Below are positions 1 to 7,924 of a DNA stretch of 25,398 nucleotides, in pieces; position 1 is the first letter of the stretch; every line of letters starts with the position of its first letter. The notes below the pieces were generated by a model, which saw nothing but the letters and a program-made list of their open reading frames with translations, had not been told where the DNA came from and did not search any database. A program made the translations under genes and the position numbers. This stretch comes from CAZINM01 sp964540605 (lineage in GTDB: Bacteria; Patescibacteriota; Dojkabacteria; SC72; JAHDCA01). Where the stretch lies: the NCBI GenBank assembly GCA_964540605.1, contig CAZINM010000003.1:1-25398 (forward strand). Direction: 5' to 3'.

Positions 1-361
1 TCCCGTAGGAGTATGGGCCGTTCTCAGCCCCATTGTGGCTGGTCACGCTCTCACGCCAGCTACCCGTCTTAGCCTTGGTGGGCTTTTACCCACACCAACT
101 AGCTGATAGGACGCAGGCTCCTCCTGAAGCGCCGGAGCTTTACCCATAACACCGAAGTGTTATGGGACTATCGAATATTACCCCGCCTTTCGGCGAGCTA
201 TTCCCGACTTCAGGGTAGATTACCTACGTGTTACTCACCCGTTTGCCACTATTCAGAGTAGTTCAATGACCGAAGTCAAAGAACCACAAGAATCGTTCGA
301 CTTGCATACCTTAGGCACGCCGCCAACATTCATCCTGAGCTATGATCAAACTCTCATTGAA
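1..361 (-). rRNA. rrs: 16S ribosomal RNA, 5' part, cut by window edge
   Basis: Read on the minus strand, the conserved 27F-region string AGAGTTTGATCATAGCTCAG lies at 335-354. It is followed by TGGCGGCGTGCC, GCAAGTCGAACG, GTGAGTAACACGTAGG, GACGGGTAGCTGG and, at the window edge, ACTCCTACGGGA of the 338 region. The mature 5' end is placed near 361 by matching E. coli, where seven bases precede AGAG. Only about the first 360 nt of the molecule are present; the rest lies to the left. The conserved start reads GATGAATGTTGGCGG where most bacteria have GATGAACGCTGGCGG, so the lineage is divergent. The gene is on the same strand as the polA-ligase pair upstream but has its own candidate promoter. Confidence 0.98.
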
Positions 362-746
362 AAATTACCACTGAATAAATCCAGTGGACATTAATTATGA
401 TTGATCGAAATGCTCGATATGAACATTCGCTATCTTAATTTACTGTTCTTCCTGGTTAAATGAATTTGCTTGCAAAGAAGCATTTTATTTAACTAATTGT
501 AGGAAGTCAGAATTTTGTGTCGCATAACAGACTTCCTACCACTTTTTAATTTTCAACGATCCATGAGGCACCTAAAACTAGACTGCCCCAAGTAGATGTT
601 TGTTTCGCAACAAGCACCTACACAGAGCAACATGCTTATATCACCTGACACAGAACGTGTCAATAACTTCCTAATATTTTTAAACTGGGGTGTTCATTGA
701 GCTATAATTCCGCCCAAGAGGAAACCCTGACCTTCCCGATTACGAC
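362..746 (-). other. rRNA leader region with hairpins, no gene
   Basis: No plausible coding sequence lies between the ligase stop and the 16S start (512 nt). If the candidate promoter at 747-775 is right, about 380 nt of leader precede the mature 16S. It holds three inverted repeats: a hairpin at 368-387 (CCACTG/CAGTGG, 6-bp stem, 8-nt loop) immediately next to the mature end, a perfect 10-bp repeat at 499-508/530-539 (GTAGGAAGTC/GACTTCCTAC), and TGACAC/GTGTCA at 646-662. In most bacteria the leader pairs with sequence 3' of 16S to form an RNase III substrate. The partner would lie outside this window, so that cannot be tested here. Confidence 0.5.
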
Positions 747-775
747 AATATACACTACAGAACTGAAAAATGCAA
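747..775 (-). promoter_or_regulatory. Candidate rRNA operon promoter
   Basis: Minus-strand -35 TTGCAT (770-775) and -10 TATATT (747-752) are separated by exactly 17 bp, between the ligase stop at 874 and the 16S start. The predicted transcript starts near 740. I see no clear upstream element or FIS-type sites. Confidence 0.5.
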
Positions 776-873
776 CAGTTTAGGTTGAAATTCATCAATC
801 TGAATCAAATCATTACCCTGGGAATACAAACCATCAATAAACACTGCTACATTGATATAATATTGAGTAAAAT

Positions 874-2748
874 TTATAATTTGGCGATCTTGAGCAATTC
901 TTTGACACTAGTAGCATCTTCGTAATTCTTATCCCGACCAAATTCAATTAATCTTGGAAATCTTAAAGCTAGTCCAAAATCCAAGTCAGATCTTCCTGCT
1001 TTATGGATCTTGCTCTTTGTTATCTCATCAGCCTCTACAGTAGCCACAATGTCTGGCTGAACCCAAACATCTGGCTCCAAAGATCTATCCACTTTATAAA
1101 TATTAGGCATTTTACTAACTGCAATCTCATCAAGAGCCGTTAAGATCTGGCTCCATTTTTCATCTGTTATTCCAGTCCCGATCTTACTTATAGATTCAAT
1201 ATCCCCATTATCGTTTATCACACCTACAAGCAAAGCACCTATACCAAAAGATGATTGCCTACCAGAACCCTTATAATAACCCATTACCACAACATCTAAT
1301 GTGTCTACAAGTTTCTTACTCATGGATTTTTTCAATTTTATCCAACCATAACTTCTCTTTCCAGGTTCATACACCCCATCAGTATCTTTTGCGATAAGAC
1401 CTTCCAAACCTAATTTTACAGCTTCTTTAAAAAAGCTTTTTACCTCTTTCATGTTTGATACTTCTCTTGTTTCTGTGATCTTTATGAATTCTGAAGTATC
1501 AGATATTCCTATTGATCTTAAAATATCTAATCTTTGAGAAAATCTCGTATTAATAAGGGATTCTTCACCAAAACATAAAATGTCAAAAACATAAAGTCTG
1601 ACTGGAACATCTTGAGATGTTTGATCGATATCATATTTTCTCTTCCGTTTCATTGTTTCCTGAAAAGGTGAGAACTTTGATCTTTTATCATCCCACCCTA
1701 CTAGCTCACAATCGAGAATGAACGATTCCGAATTAATAGCTTTTACTGCGTCGACGATCTCAGGAAACATCTCTGTCAGATTTTCTAAATTTCTAGAAAA
1801 AAGTTTAACATTCTGACTTATTTCTTCATTTTTACTATCTGCAAAAAGCATTAATTCATTATTTTCTGTTGCATCAATGTGCTGAACCCAAACAGAATCA
1901 GCTATCTCTTTTGTGTATTGACTATTTCCTTTGTGAACTTGGCATCTAAGACCATCGAATTTTGGTTGTAGATAGAATTTACCTTCAAATCTATCAAACA
2001 GATCTTCAAATTGGGGTATTCTTTCGACTAACCTCGATCTAACAGGAACCCCTATAACTGGTTTTGGTGATTCTTCTTTATTTGGATCTACCATGCCCGA
2101 TATATACCTATAGGCTACGAGACCTATATCAGGAATCACCCCATAATACTCCTCCAACCTATCTTTTATTGATTTGTCGCCTTTAATTGCGACAGAGATA
2201 GCATCTAATATCGTCATATCACTAACTCCGAGTCGCAATTTACCAACAATGATCCTCGATAAATATTTACACTCCAGTGGCGACAAGTTGTTAAATAAGT
2301 TCATGAAGATCTCAGCTTTTCTAGGAGTGGATCCACTACCCTGCATCTTCACAATATCCCACAAAGATCTATAAACAACCGTAATATCTTTTTCTACATT
2401 AAGTTCTTTTGTCTTATTACTTGAAGTTAGAAAATTGGAATATTTGATCTTAAAATCCTCGGCAACAAGTCCGATATCTCCTTTTTCACTTCTTAAAGCC
2501 ACTAGAACAATATCTAAATTATTGAAATTATTTAGACTGTTTAAAGCTTTTAATATGCTTTTTTCCGACATATTAAATTCTGCATCAACAAACATTGGTG
2601 CAATACGACCTGTCAATAAATATGAAAATATCGCTATTTCATCATCTTTTAATAGCTTGAAGGTATCAGCAACAATTTGAGTCATTGCATTCCTCGATGA
2701 AATTGACTCAATATCATTAAAACTCTCACATATTTTCTTAAAAGTCAT
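874..2748 (-). CDS. lig: ATP-dependent DNA ligase (archaeal/LigI-like)
   Basis: Seals nicks in duplex DNA using ATP. The 624-residue protein has the three-part layout of archaeal and eukaryotic replicative ligases. An N-terminal helical DNA-binding domain covers about 1-225. The adenylation domain has motif I KFDGLR at 263-268 (nucleophile Lys263), motif III LFSRNLE near 316, a glutamate in DCELVG (348), motif IV EGLIAKD (449-455) and motif V WIKLKK (469-474). A C-terminal OB fold contains RFPRL near 597-601. The size is somewhat above the usual 550-600. The excess is an insert of about 40 residues (274-313) between motifs I and III, where archaeal enzymes have a short hairpin. It lies 12 nt downstream of polA, so the two are probably co-transcribed for gap filling and sealing. 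No Shine-Dalgarno motif precedes the ATG. Most bacteria use NAD-dependent LigA for replication; whether this genome also has LigA cannot be seen here. Confidence 0.95.
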   Translation of the reverse strand: MTFKKICESFNDIESISSRNAMTQIVADTFKLLKDDEIAIFSYLLTGRIAPMFVDAEFNMSEKSILKALNSLNNFNNLDIVLVALRSEKGDIGLVAEDFKIKYSNFLTSSNKTKELNVEKDITVVYRSLWDIVKMQGSGSTPRKAEIFMNLFNNLSPLECKYLSRIIVGKLRLGVSDMTILDAISVAIKGDKSIKDRLEEYYGVIPDIGLVAYRYISGMVDPNKEESPKPVIGVPVRSRLVERIPQFEDLFDRFEGKFYLQPKFDGLRCQVHKGNSQYTKEIADSVWVQHIDATENNELMLFADSKNEEISQNVKLFSRNLENLTEMFPEIVDAVKAINSESFILDCELVGWDDKRSKFSPFQETMKRKRKYDIDQTSQDVPVRLYVFDILCFGEESLINTRFSQRLDILRSIGISDTSEFIKITETREVSNMKEVKSFFKEAVKLGLEGLIAKDTDGVYEPGKRSYGWIKLKKSMSKKLVDTLDVVVMGYYKGSGRQSSFGIGALLVGVINDNGDIESISKIGTGITDEKWSQILTALDEIAVSKMPNIYKVDRSLEPDVWVQPDIVATVEADEITKSKIHKAGRSDLDFGLALRFPRLIEFGRDKNYEDATSVKELLKIAKL

Positions 2749-2760
2749 ATCTATATAGCT

Positions 2761-5583
2761 TTATTTTAGCTCTGATAGGTTATTCCCTTCATATTTATGC
2801 ACAACTAAAGGTATACCTAGATCAACTACATTTCCAAAAATATTTATCAGCTCATTAATTACATCTTCACTTAAATTCTCTTTCACCTCAAATATTAGCT
2901 CATCATGAACTTGCAGTATCAAATGGATGTCATCTTCGAGATCTTTCATTCTAATGAAGTTGAAGATATCAAACATTGCTAATTTGATTATATCTGCAGC
3001 TGAGCCTTGAATTGGCATATTTATTGCTTCTCTTATCGCAGCTTCTCTCTCTCGTATATTTGGAGAGATTATCCCTTTTATAAGCCTTTTTCTACCAAGA
3101 AGTGTTTCTACATAACCATTTTCTGAGCAGAAATTCGTAATAAAGTTTACATACTCTTTCACACCTTCGTAATCTGATAAATACTCCTCAATATATTGTT
3201 CTGCTTGCTGAACGGGGATATTTAACATTCTGGAAAGTCCGTACTTTGTTTGTCCATACACAATGCCAAAATTTATTGTCTTGCCTAATTGTCTTTCATT
3301 TTTTGTAATGGTTTTTATTGGTTTATTCAGGATCCTTGAGGCTGTAGATGTATGGATATCTCGATCATTCTTAAAATCTCGAGTCATATTCTTATCTTTT
3401 GAAATAGCTGCCAGTACTCTTAACTCAATTTGGGAGTAATCAAGAGAAAGGAATTTATATCCTTTACTTGGAACAAATACACTTTTTACCATATCTGAGT
3501 AATCATTTCCTGTCGGAAGATTCTGCATATTTGGATTTTGTGATGAAAGTCTGCCTGAAGATGTACCTCTTTGCATGAAATTTGTATGAACTTTGAATTC
3601 TGAGGAATCATCTATAGAATTTGCCTTCTCTATTAGAGGTTTTATATATGTACCGTGTAGTTTAGATACAGTTCTATACTCTAGGATATGTGATATAACG
3701 GGGTGAAGGTCCTGTAGTTTATCCAGTACCTCTTCCCTTGTTGATCTTCCACTCTTACCTCTCCCCATAGGTAGTTTCAAATCATCAAAAAGGACTTCAG
3801 AAAGCTGTTTTGGTGAGTTAAGATTAAACTCATGTCCAACATGATAATAGATCTCCTTTAGTAGCTTCTCCGTCTTTTCAGAAAAGGCTATATTTACAGA
3901 ATCAAGCTGTTTAGTATCAACACAGACCCCTTGGGATTCCATATTAGCTAAAATTACAGATAGCCAAACCTCAAGAACCGCGATCCTATCGAATAATTTG
4001 TTTCTGCTAATTATGAGATGTTCATCTCTACTATTATTCTCTAATGATCCGATCAGCTCTTGTCGATACATCTTAATGTCAAAAGTTAGTTTTTCTGCAT
4101 TTAAGATCTCTATCAACTTATTAATGTAAGGAATTATTTCATTTGGATCTAGATCAGCATCCACCTGCACACCTAAATACTTAAAAACAAGATCATCGAT
4201 CTCAGAATTACTACCAGAACTTAAAAAGTGACCGACTAGGTTTGCGTCATATATTTTTAACCTATCGGAAAGATATTTAGTTTCACAAATATTTGATTTA
4301 AATAAGTTTTGGATAAATCTCTCCCACCCAATAAAGTATGTTTCACAATTATGATCTAGCATGAAACCTAGCAACTCTTTGATGTTATTTTTATCCTCTA
4401 CCAGTTCAATCTGTTCATAATTTAATTGTCCCAAGTTATCCACAATGATCTGGAACAACTGACCGAGTTCGTCATTCATTTTTATTTTCGAATATTTGTA
4501 CCAATATATGACTCTCCCTCCTTCTAGAAGTTTGTCGTCATATTTACCTCTGGTTTTTAGTAGTTCTTTTATACCCCGTGTAGGTATATCACCTATTGTA
4601 TTAACGGTGTTTTCATCGTTTAGATCAATTTCTCTTGCCTCTACTCCAAACATTCCGATCTGCCCATTTTGAGTCTTCTTTTCCTCTGCGTTTTGAGGGA
4701 TTTTATTGATCAGAGTCCTAAACTCATATTCTCCGAATAATCTAATAACTTCTCTTCGATCAAAATCTTTTAGTAAACAACTCTCTAGATCTATCGAGAT
4801 CCCTGTGTTTGAAATAATTTTGGCTAGCTTTCTACTCAACTCCATCTGTTCTACCCCATCTAGGAGCATTTTAGCTTGTCGTGGCGGAATCTCATTTAAA
4901 TGTTTATATAATTCATCAACAGAGCCATATTTCTCAAGAAATTTTATCACACTCTTACTTCCGATCCCTTTCACGCCTGGTATATTATCTGATGCATCTC
5001 CAACTATTGCTTTATAATCAACTATTTGATCCGGTTTAACACCCATTTTTTTGTATGTATTCTCTTCATCAAAGATCACAAGGTTCCTAAAACTCCCTTC
5101 AGGAAGACACACATATACTTCACCTCTAATCAACTGTAAAAGATCCCTATCCCCAGAAACGATCATCATTTTCAAGCCATAATCTGACCATTTACCTTCA
5201 ATAACCTTTGATGCCAGGTCCCCAAGAATATCGTCAGCTTCAAAACCTGGTTTCCTAATTATTGGAATATTAAAAGCTTTTAAAACCTCCTCTACTAAAG
5301 GAAATTGTGCAACTAAACTTTGATCTGTAGGCTTTCTCTGAGCTTTATATTCAGGAAAATCTGTATGCCTAAAAGTAGGTTTACTTGTATCAAAGGCGCA
5401 AGCTATATATTTAGGCTTGAATTTTTCGAGGACAGATAAAAGCATCGATGTAAAGCCAAAAACCGCATCAACTTGAATACCTTTTGATGTAACAAGAGTA
5501 TTTGGGTATGCATGAAAAGCCCTATGTATGATGGCATTTGCATCAATTGCAAGAAAAAGATTATTTTCGTTCGATGTTTGCAC
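2761..5583 (-). CDS. polA: DNA polymerase I, proofreading domain degenerate
   Basis: Repair and Okazaki-fragment polymerase of 940 residues, close to the family norm. The 5' nuclease domain (about 1-300) has Asp14 in AIDANAIIHRAF, EADD at 115-118, SGDRDLLQL at 143-151 and a helix-hairpin-helix near GVKGIG (203-208). The middle region (about 350-530) occupies the 3'-5' exonuclease position but lacks the DxE, D and YxxxD carboxylates, so proofreading is probably lost, as in Taq polymerase. The polymerase domain has motif A DYSQIELR (Asp715), the O-helix RQLGKTINFG (Arg764, Lys768, Phe772) and motif C QVHDELIF (Asp894). The Phe at the ribose-selecting O-helix position matches E. coli Phe762. The start is GTG, as no ATG occurs before the conserved N terminus, and no strong ribosome-binding site is visible. 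The ligase gene follows 12 nt downstream. Confidence 0.96.
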   Translation of the reverse strand: MQTSNENNLFLAIDANAIIHRAFHAYPNTLVTSKGIQVDAVFGFTSMLLSVLEKFKPKYIACAFDTSKPTFRHTDFPEYKAQRKPTDQSLVAQFPLVEEVLKAFNIPIIRKPGFEADDILGDLASKVIEGKWSDYGLKMMIVSGDRDLLQLIRGEVYVCLPEGSFRNLVIFDEENTYKKMGVKPDQIVDYKAIVGDASDNIPGVKGIGSKSVIKFLEKYGSVDELYKHLNEIPPRQAKMLLDGVEQMELSRKLAKIISNTGISIDLESCLLKDFDRREVIRLFGEYEFRTLINKIPQNAEEKKTQNGQIGMFGVEAREIDLNDENTVNTIGDIPTRGIKELLKTRGKYDDKLLEGGRVIYWYKYSKIKMNDELGQLFQIIVDNLGQLNYEQIELVEDKNNIKELLGFMLDHNCETYFIGWERFIQNLFKSNICETKYLSDRLKIYDANLVGHFLSSGSNSEIDDLVFKYLGVQVDADLDPNEIIPYINKLIEILNAEKLTFDIKMYRQELIGSLENNSRDEHLIISRNKLFDRIAVLEVWLSVILANMESQGVCVDTKQLDSVNIAFSEKTEKLLKEIYYHVGHEFNLNSPKQLSEVLFDDLKLPMGRGKSGRSTREEVLDKLQDLHPVISHILEYRTVSKLHGTYIKPLIEKANSIDDSSEFKVHTNFMQRGTSSGRLSSQNPNMQNLPTGNDYSDMVKSVFVPSKGYKFLSLDYSQIELRVLAAISKDKNMTRDFKNDRDIHTSTASRILNKPIKTITKNERQLGKTINFGIVYGQTKYGLSRMLNIPVQQAEQYIEEYLSDYEGVKEYVNFITNFCSENGYVETLLGRKRLIKGIISPNIREREAAIREAINMPIQGSAADIIKLAMFDIFNFIRMKDLEDDIHLILQVHDELIFEVKENLSEDVINELINIFGNVVDLGIPLVVHKYEGNNLSELK

Positions 5584-5614
5584 TTATTTTCTAAGACAAA
5601 TCTTAACTGGTGAT

Positions 5615-5623
5615 ATTCTACCA
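5615..5623 (-). promoter_or_regulatory. Candidate extended -10 promoter for polA
   Basis: On the minus strand TGG-TAGAAT forms an extended -10 element about 30 nt upstream of the polA GTG, inside the 123-bp ftsH-polA spacer. No good -35 is present at 16-18 bp, so this is tentative. The rest of the spacer shows nothing recognisable. Confidence 0.35.
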
Positions 5624-5706
5624 GAGTTGTGCCTTAAAAAGATAGAATGAACAATTTTATATGGCATTATGCTATTTTCGAACGCTTAGCTATCAATATG
5701 CATCAA

Positions 5707-7659
5707 TTATTTGAACAGTGTGTCAAATTCTGCTTTATCTACATGTTCTTGCTTAAGTAGTAATTCAGCAAGTTTATGAACGACTTCTTTGTTATTTTCT
5801 AAAATATCTCTAGCCACTTTTTGTGCATCATCAATTATTTTCTTCACCTCGAGGTCGATCTTTTCAGCAGTTCTATCGCTATACTCCTTGCCACCACCAT
5901 AGCTATAACCTAAATGTTTAACTTCATCTAAATCTCCATACTGTACAAATCCTAGGTTTTCGCTCATCCCATACTTTTGTACCATAGCTCTAGCTATTTC
6001 TGTTGCACTTTCAACATCACCTGAAGAGCCAGTTGTCATTTCATTTAAAAATACCTCTTCAGAGACTTTACCTGATACTGCAGCGGCAATTCTACTTAAG
6101 AATTGGCTCTTTTTCATCATTGTTTGTTCTTCTTCTGGTACATAAACTGTCACACCACCAGACATCCCCCTTGATACAATAGATATCTTCTCTACTGGAT
6201 CAGTTCCAGGGATCATTTTTGATACTACCGCATGTCCAGCTTCATGGTATGCCACTCTTTTAAGATCTTCATCTGTTCTTTTATTATGCTTCTTTCTACC
6301 TAATCTAACTTTTAAGAAAGATTCGAGTAGATCTTCTTTAGATATCATCTTCCTATTATCTTTTGCTGCCATTATCGCTGCTTCATTTAGAAGATTTTCC
6401 AGATCTGCACCAGAATAGCCGATCGTTTTACCAGCGATTAGATCAAGATCTACATCTTCCTCGAATTTCTTATTCTTTGAATGTACCTTCAATATTGCTA
6501 ATCTACCCTCTCTTTCAGGCATTTGAACAGTAACGCTCCTATCAAATCTACCTGGTCTTAATATTGCGGGATCTAAAACATCAGGACGATTGGTTGCACC
6601 TAATACGATAACATTTTCTCGACTTTCCAAACCATCCATCTCAACAAGAATTTGATTCAAAGTTTGCTCACCCGCACCTGAATGAAGGACTGTACCTCTC
6701 TTTTTTGCAACCGCATCAATTTCATCTATGAATATAATGCATGGAGCAGCCTTTTTAGCTTTAGTAAAGAGATCTCTAACTCTAGAAGCACCCGCACCTA
6801 CTAACATCTCTTCAAATTCAGACCCTGAAGTATGAAAGAATGGAACTCCAGCCTCTCCAGCAACTGCCTTTGCTAACAATGTTTTTCCTGTACCTGGAGG
6901 CCCAAATAATAGGACACCCCTAGGGATCCTCGCACCTAATGCGATATATTTCTTTGGATCTTTAAGAAAATCTACTAATTCAACTAATTCTTCTTTTACA
7001 TCTTCTATTCCAGCAACATCAGCGAATGAAATGCCTGTCTTCTTGCCAAATATCAATCTGGCTTTACTTTGGCCAAAATCCATCAATTTACCTCCAGAGG
7101 CCTGCATATTTTTGATCATTATGAAAGCAAGTACTAATCCACCGCCTAAAAACACAATTGAGATGATATCGCCTATAGAGATCCTTACATCAGGCTTGTA
7201 GAAGTCATTTTCTATATCCCTGATATCTATATCTGCATCTGCCAATCTTTCATAAAAATCTGTTCTAGCAGAAACTAAAGCGTGTTCTCTAAATAAAACC
7301 CCATCTTTTTCATATTCAACGATCACAGAATCATCTTTCATAATGATCTGCTCATAATTGTCATCGGAAATTCTTTGTACAATTTCAGATAATGAAACTT
7401 CTTCCCCACGGGTTTGGATATTCGCAAAAAATGACCAGATTGAAGTTAATATTAAAAAGACCGATACTAAGGTCAAAATATTCATCCAAGTTGGTCTCCT
7501 TCTACCTTTGAATTTTCTTATGTCAGGTACTTTTACTCCGCTATTTTGCTGTTGAGATCGTTGTTGTGACCTTCCTTCGGTTTGATCCTTTGAATTTGGC
7601 TGTTGTTGATTTGATTGCTGATCTTTCTGTTGTGGCACACCTTGATTTGTATTTTCCAT
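5707..7659 (-). CDS. ftsH: Membrane ATP-dependent zinc metalloprotease FtsH
   Basis: Processive AAA+ protease that extracts and degrades membrane and cytosolic proteins. Using the start at 7659 the protein has 650 residues. It has a Gln/Asn-rich tail (1-40), TM1 near 59-79, an external domain, TM2 near 161-184, Walker A GPPGTGKT (253-260), Walker B IIFIDEID (308-315), an SRH with ATNRPD and RPGRFD, and the zinc motif HEAGH (472-476). The open frame extends 20 codons further up, but the chosen ATG is preceded by AGGAAAG at a good distance, the only clear Shine-Dalgarno sequence I found in the window. An oddity is that the pore loop reads EEMLVGAGA, with Leu where the family has the aromatic Phe of MFVG. 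A candidate promoter lies upstream of the preceding tRNA-Met; transcription may run through it into ftsH. Confidence 0.97.
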   Translation of the reverse strand: MENTNQGVPQQKDQQSNQQQPNSKDQTEGRSQQRSQQQNSGVKVPDIRKFKGRRRPTWMNILTLVSVFLILTSIWSFFANIQTRGEEVSLSEIVQRISDDNYEQIIMKDDSVIVEYEKDGVLFREHALVSARTDFYERLADADIDIRDIENDFYKPDVRISIGDIISIVFLGGGLVLAFIMIKNMQASGGKLMDFGQSKARLIFGKKTGISFADVAGIEDVKEELVELVDFLKDPKKYIALGARIPRGVLLFGPPGTGKTLLAKAVAGEAGVPFFHTSGSEFEEMLVGAGASRVRDLFTKAKKAAPCIIFIDEIDAVAKKRGTVLHSGAGEQTLNQILVEMDGLESRENVIVLGATNRPDVLDPAILRPGRFDRSVTVQMPEREGRLAILKVHSKNKKFEEDVDLDLIAGKTIGYSGADLENLLNEAAIMAAKDNRKMISKEDLLESFLKVRLGRKKHNKRTDEDLKRVAYHEAGHAVVSKMIPGTDPVEKISIVSRGMSGGVTVYVPEEEQTMMKKSQFLSRIAAAVSGKVSEEVFLNEMTTGSSGDVESATEIARAMVQKYGMSENLGFVQYGDLDEVKHLGYSYGGGKEYSDRTAEKIDLEVKKIIDDAQKVARDILENNKEVVHKLAELLLKQEHVDKAEFDTLFK

Positions 7660-7693
7660 TTTATTCTTTCCTACTAGAAATATATAAATAAAA

Positions 7694-7725
7694 ATCGTAT
7701 GAAATAACTTTTTTATCAATACGAT
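7694..7725. repeat. Inverted repeat upstream of ftsH
   Basis: ATCGTAT (7694-7700) and ATACGAT (7719-7725) are perfect 7-bp arms around an 18-nt AT-rich loop. ATAACTT also occurs twice at 20-bp spacing (7704-7710 and 7724-7730). It sits 35-66 nt upstream of the ftsH ATG, just after the tRNA-Met 3' end. It could be an operator, an mRNA leader hairpin or chance in AT-rich DNA. Confidence 0.35.
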
Positions 7726-7747
7726 AACTTAAAAACAATGATTAGTA

Positions 7748-7824
7748 TGGTGGTGACGACTGGAATCGAACCAGTGACCTTGGGTTTATGAATCCCATGC
7801 TCTAACCTTCTGAGCTACGCCACC
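7748..7824 (-). tRNA. tRNA-Met(CAU), elongator
   Basis: A minus-strand cloverleaf can be folded by eye. The acceptor is GGTGGCG/CGTCACC with one G-T pair, the D arm GCTC/GAGC, the anticodon loop TTCATAA (anticodon CAU) and the T arm ACTGG-TTCGATT-CCAGT. Discriminator A and CCA are encoded. The first pair is G1-C72, not the C1-A72 mismatch of initiators, so this is an elongator. CAU could also be a lysidine-modified Ile2 tRNA, but a UAU isoleucine tRNA is present at 12742-12823, so Met is more likely. The last anticodon-stem pair is an A31-A39 mismatch. Confidence 0.95.
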
Positions 7825-7882
7825 GCAAGTTTGTATTAAACAAATATCACGCTTAAGTAAAAGTTTTTCCTTTAAGCAGGTT

Positions 7883-7911
7883 ATTATATCAATAAAATTT
7901 GCTTGGTTGAA
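7883..7911 (-). promoter_or_regulatory. Candidate promoter of tRNA-Met / ftsH
   Basis: The minus-strand -10 is a perfect TATAAT (7883-7888), with TTCAAC (7906-7911) 17 bp upstream as a weak -35. It lies between the efp stop and the tRNA. The predicted leader contains the inverted repeat GCTTAA/TTAAGC. Confidence 0.5.
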
Positions 7912-7924
7912 TATTTTTTTAGAT

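Noticed and set aside
7660..7719. 20-residue upstream extension of FtsH
   Set aside because: The downstream ATG has the only good Shine-Dalgarno in the window, and the extension passes through an AT-rich inverted-repeat spacer.
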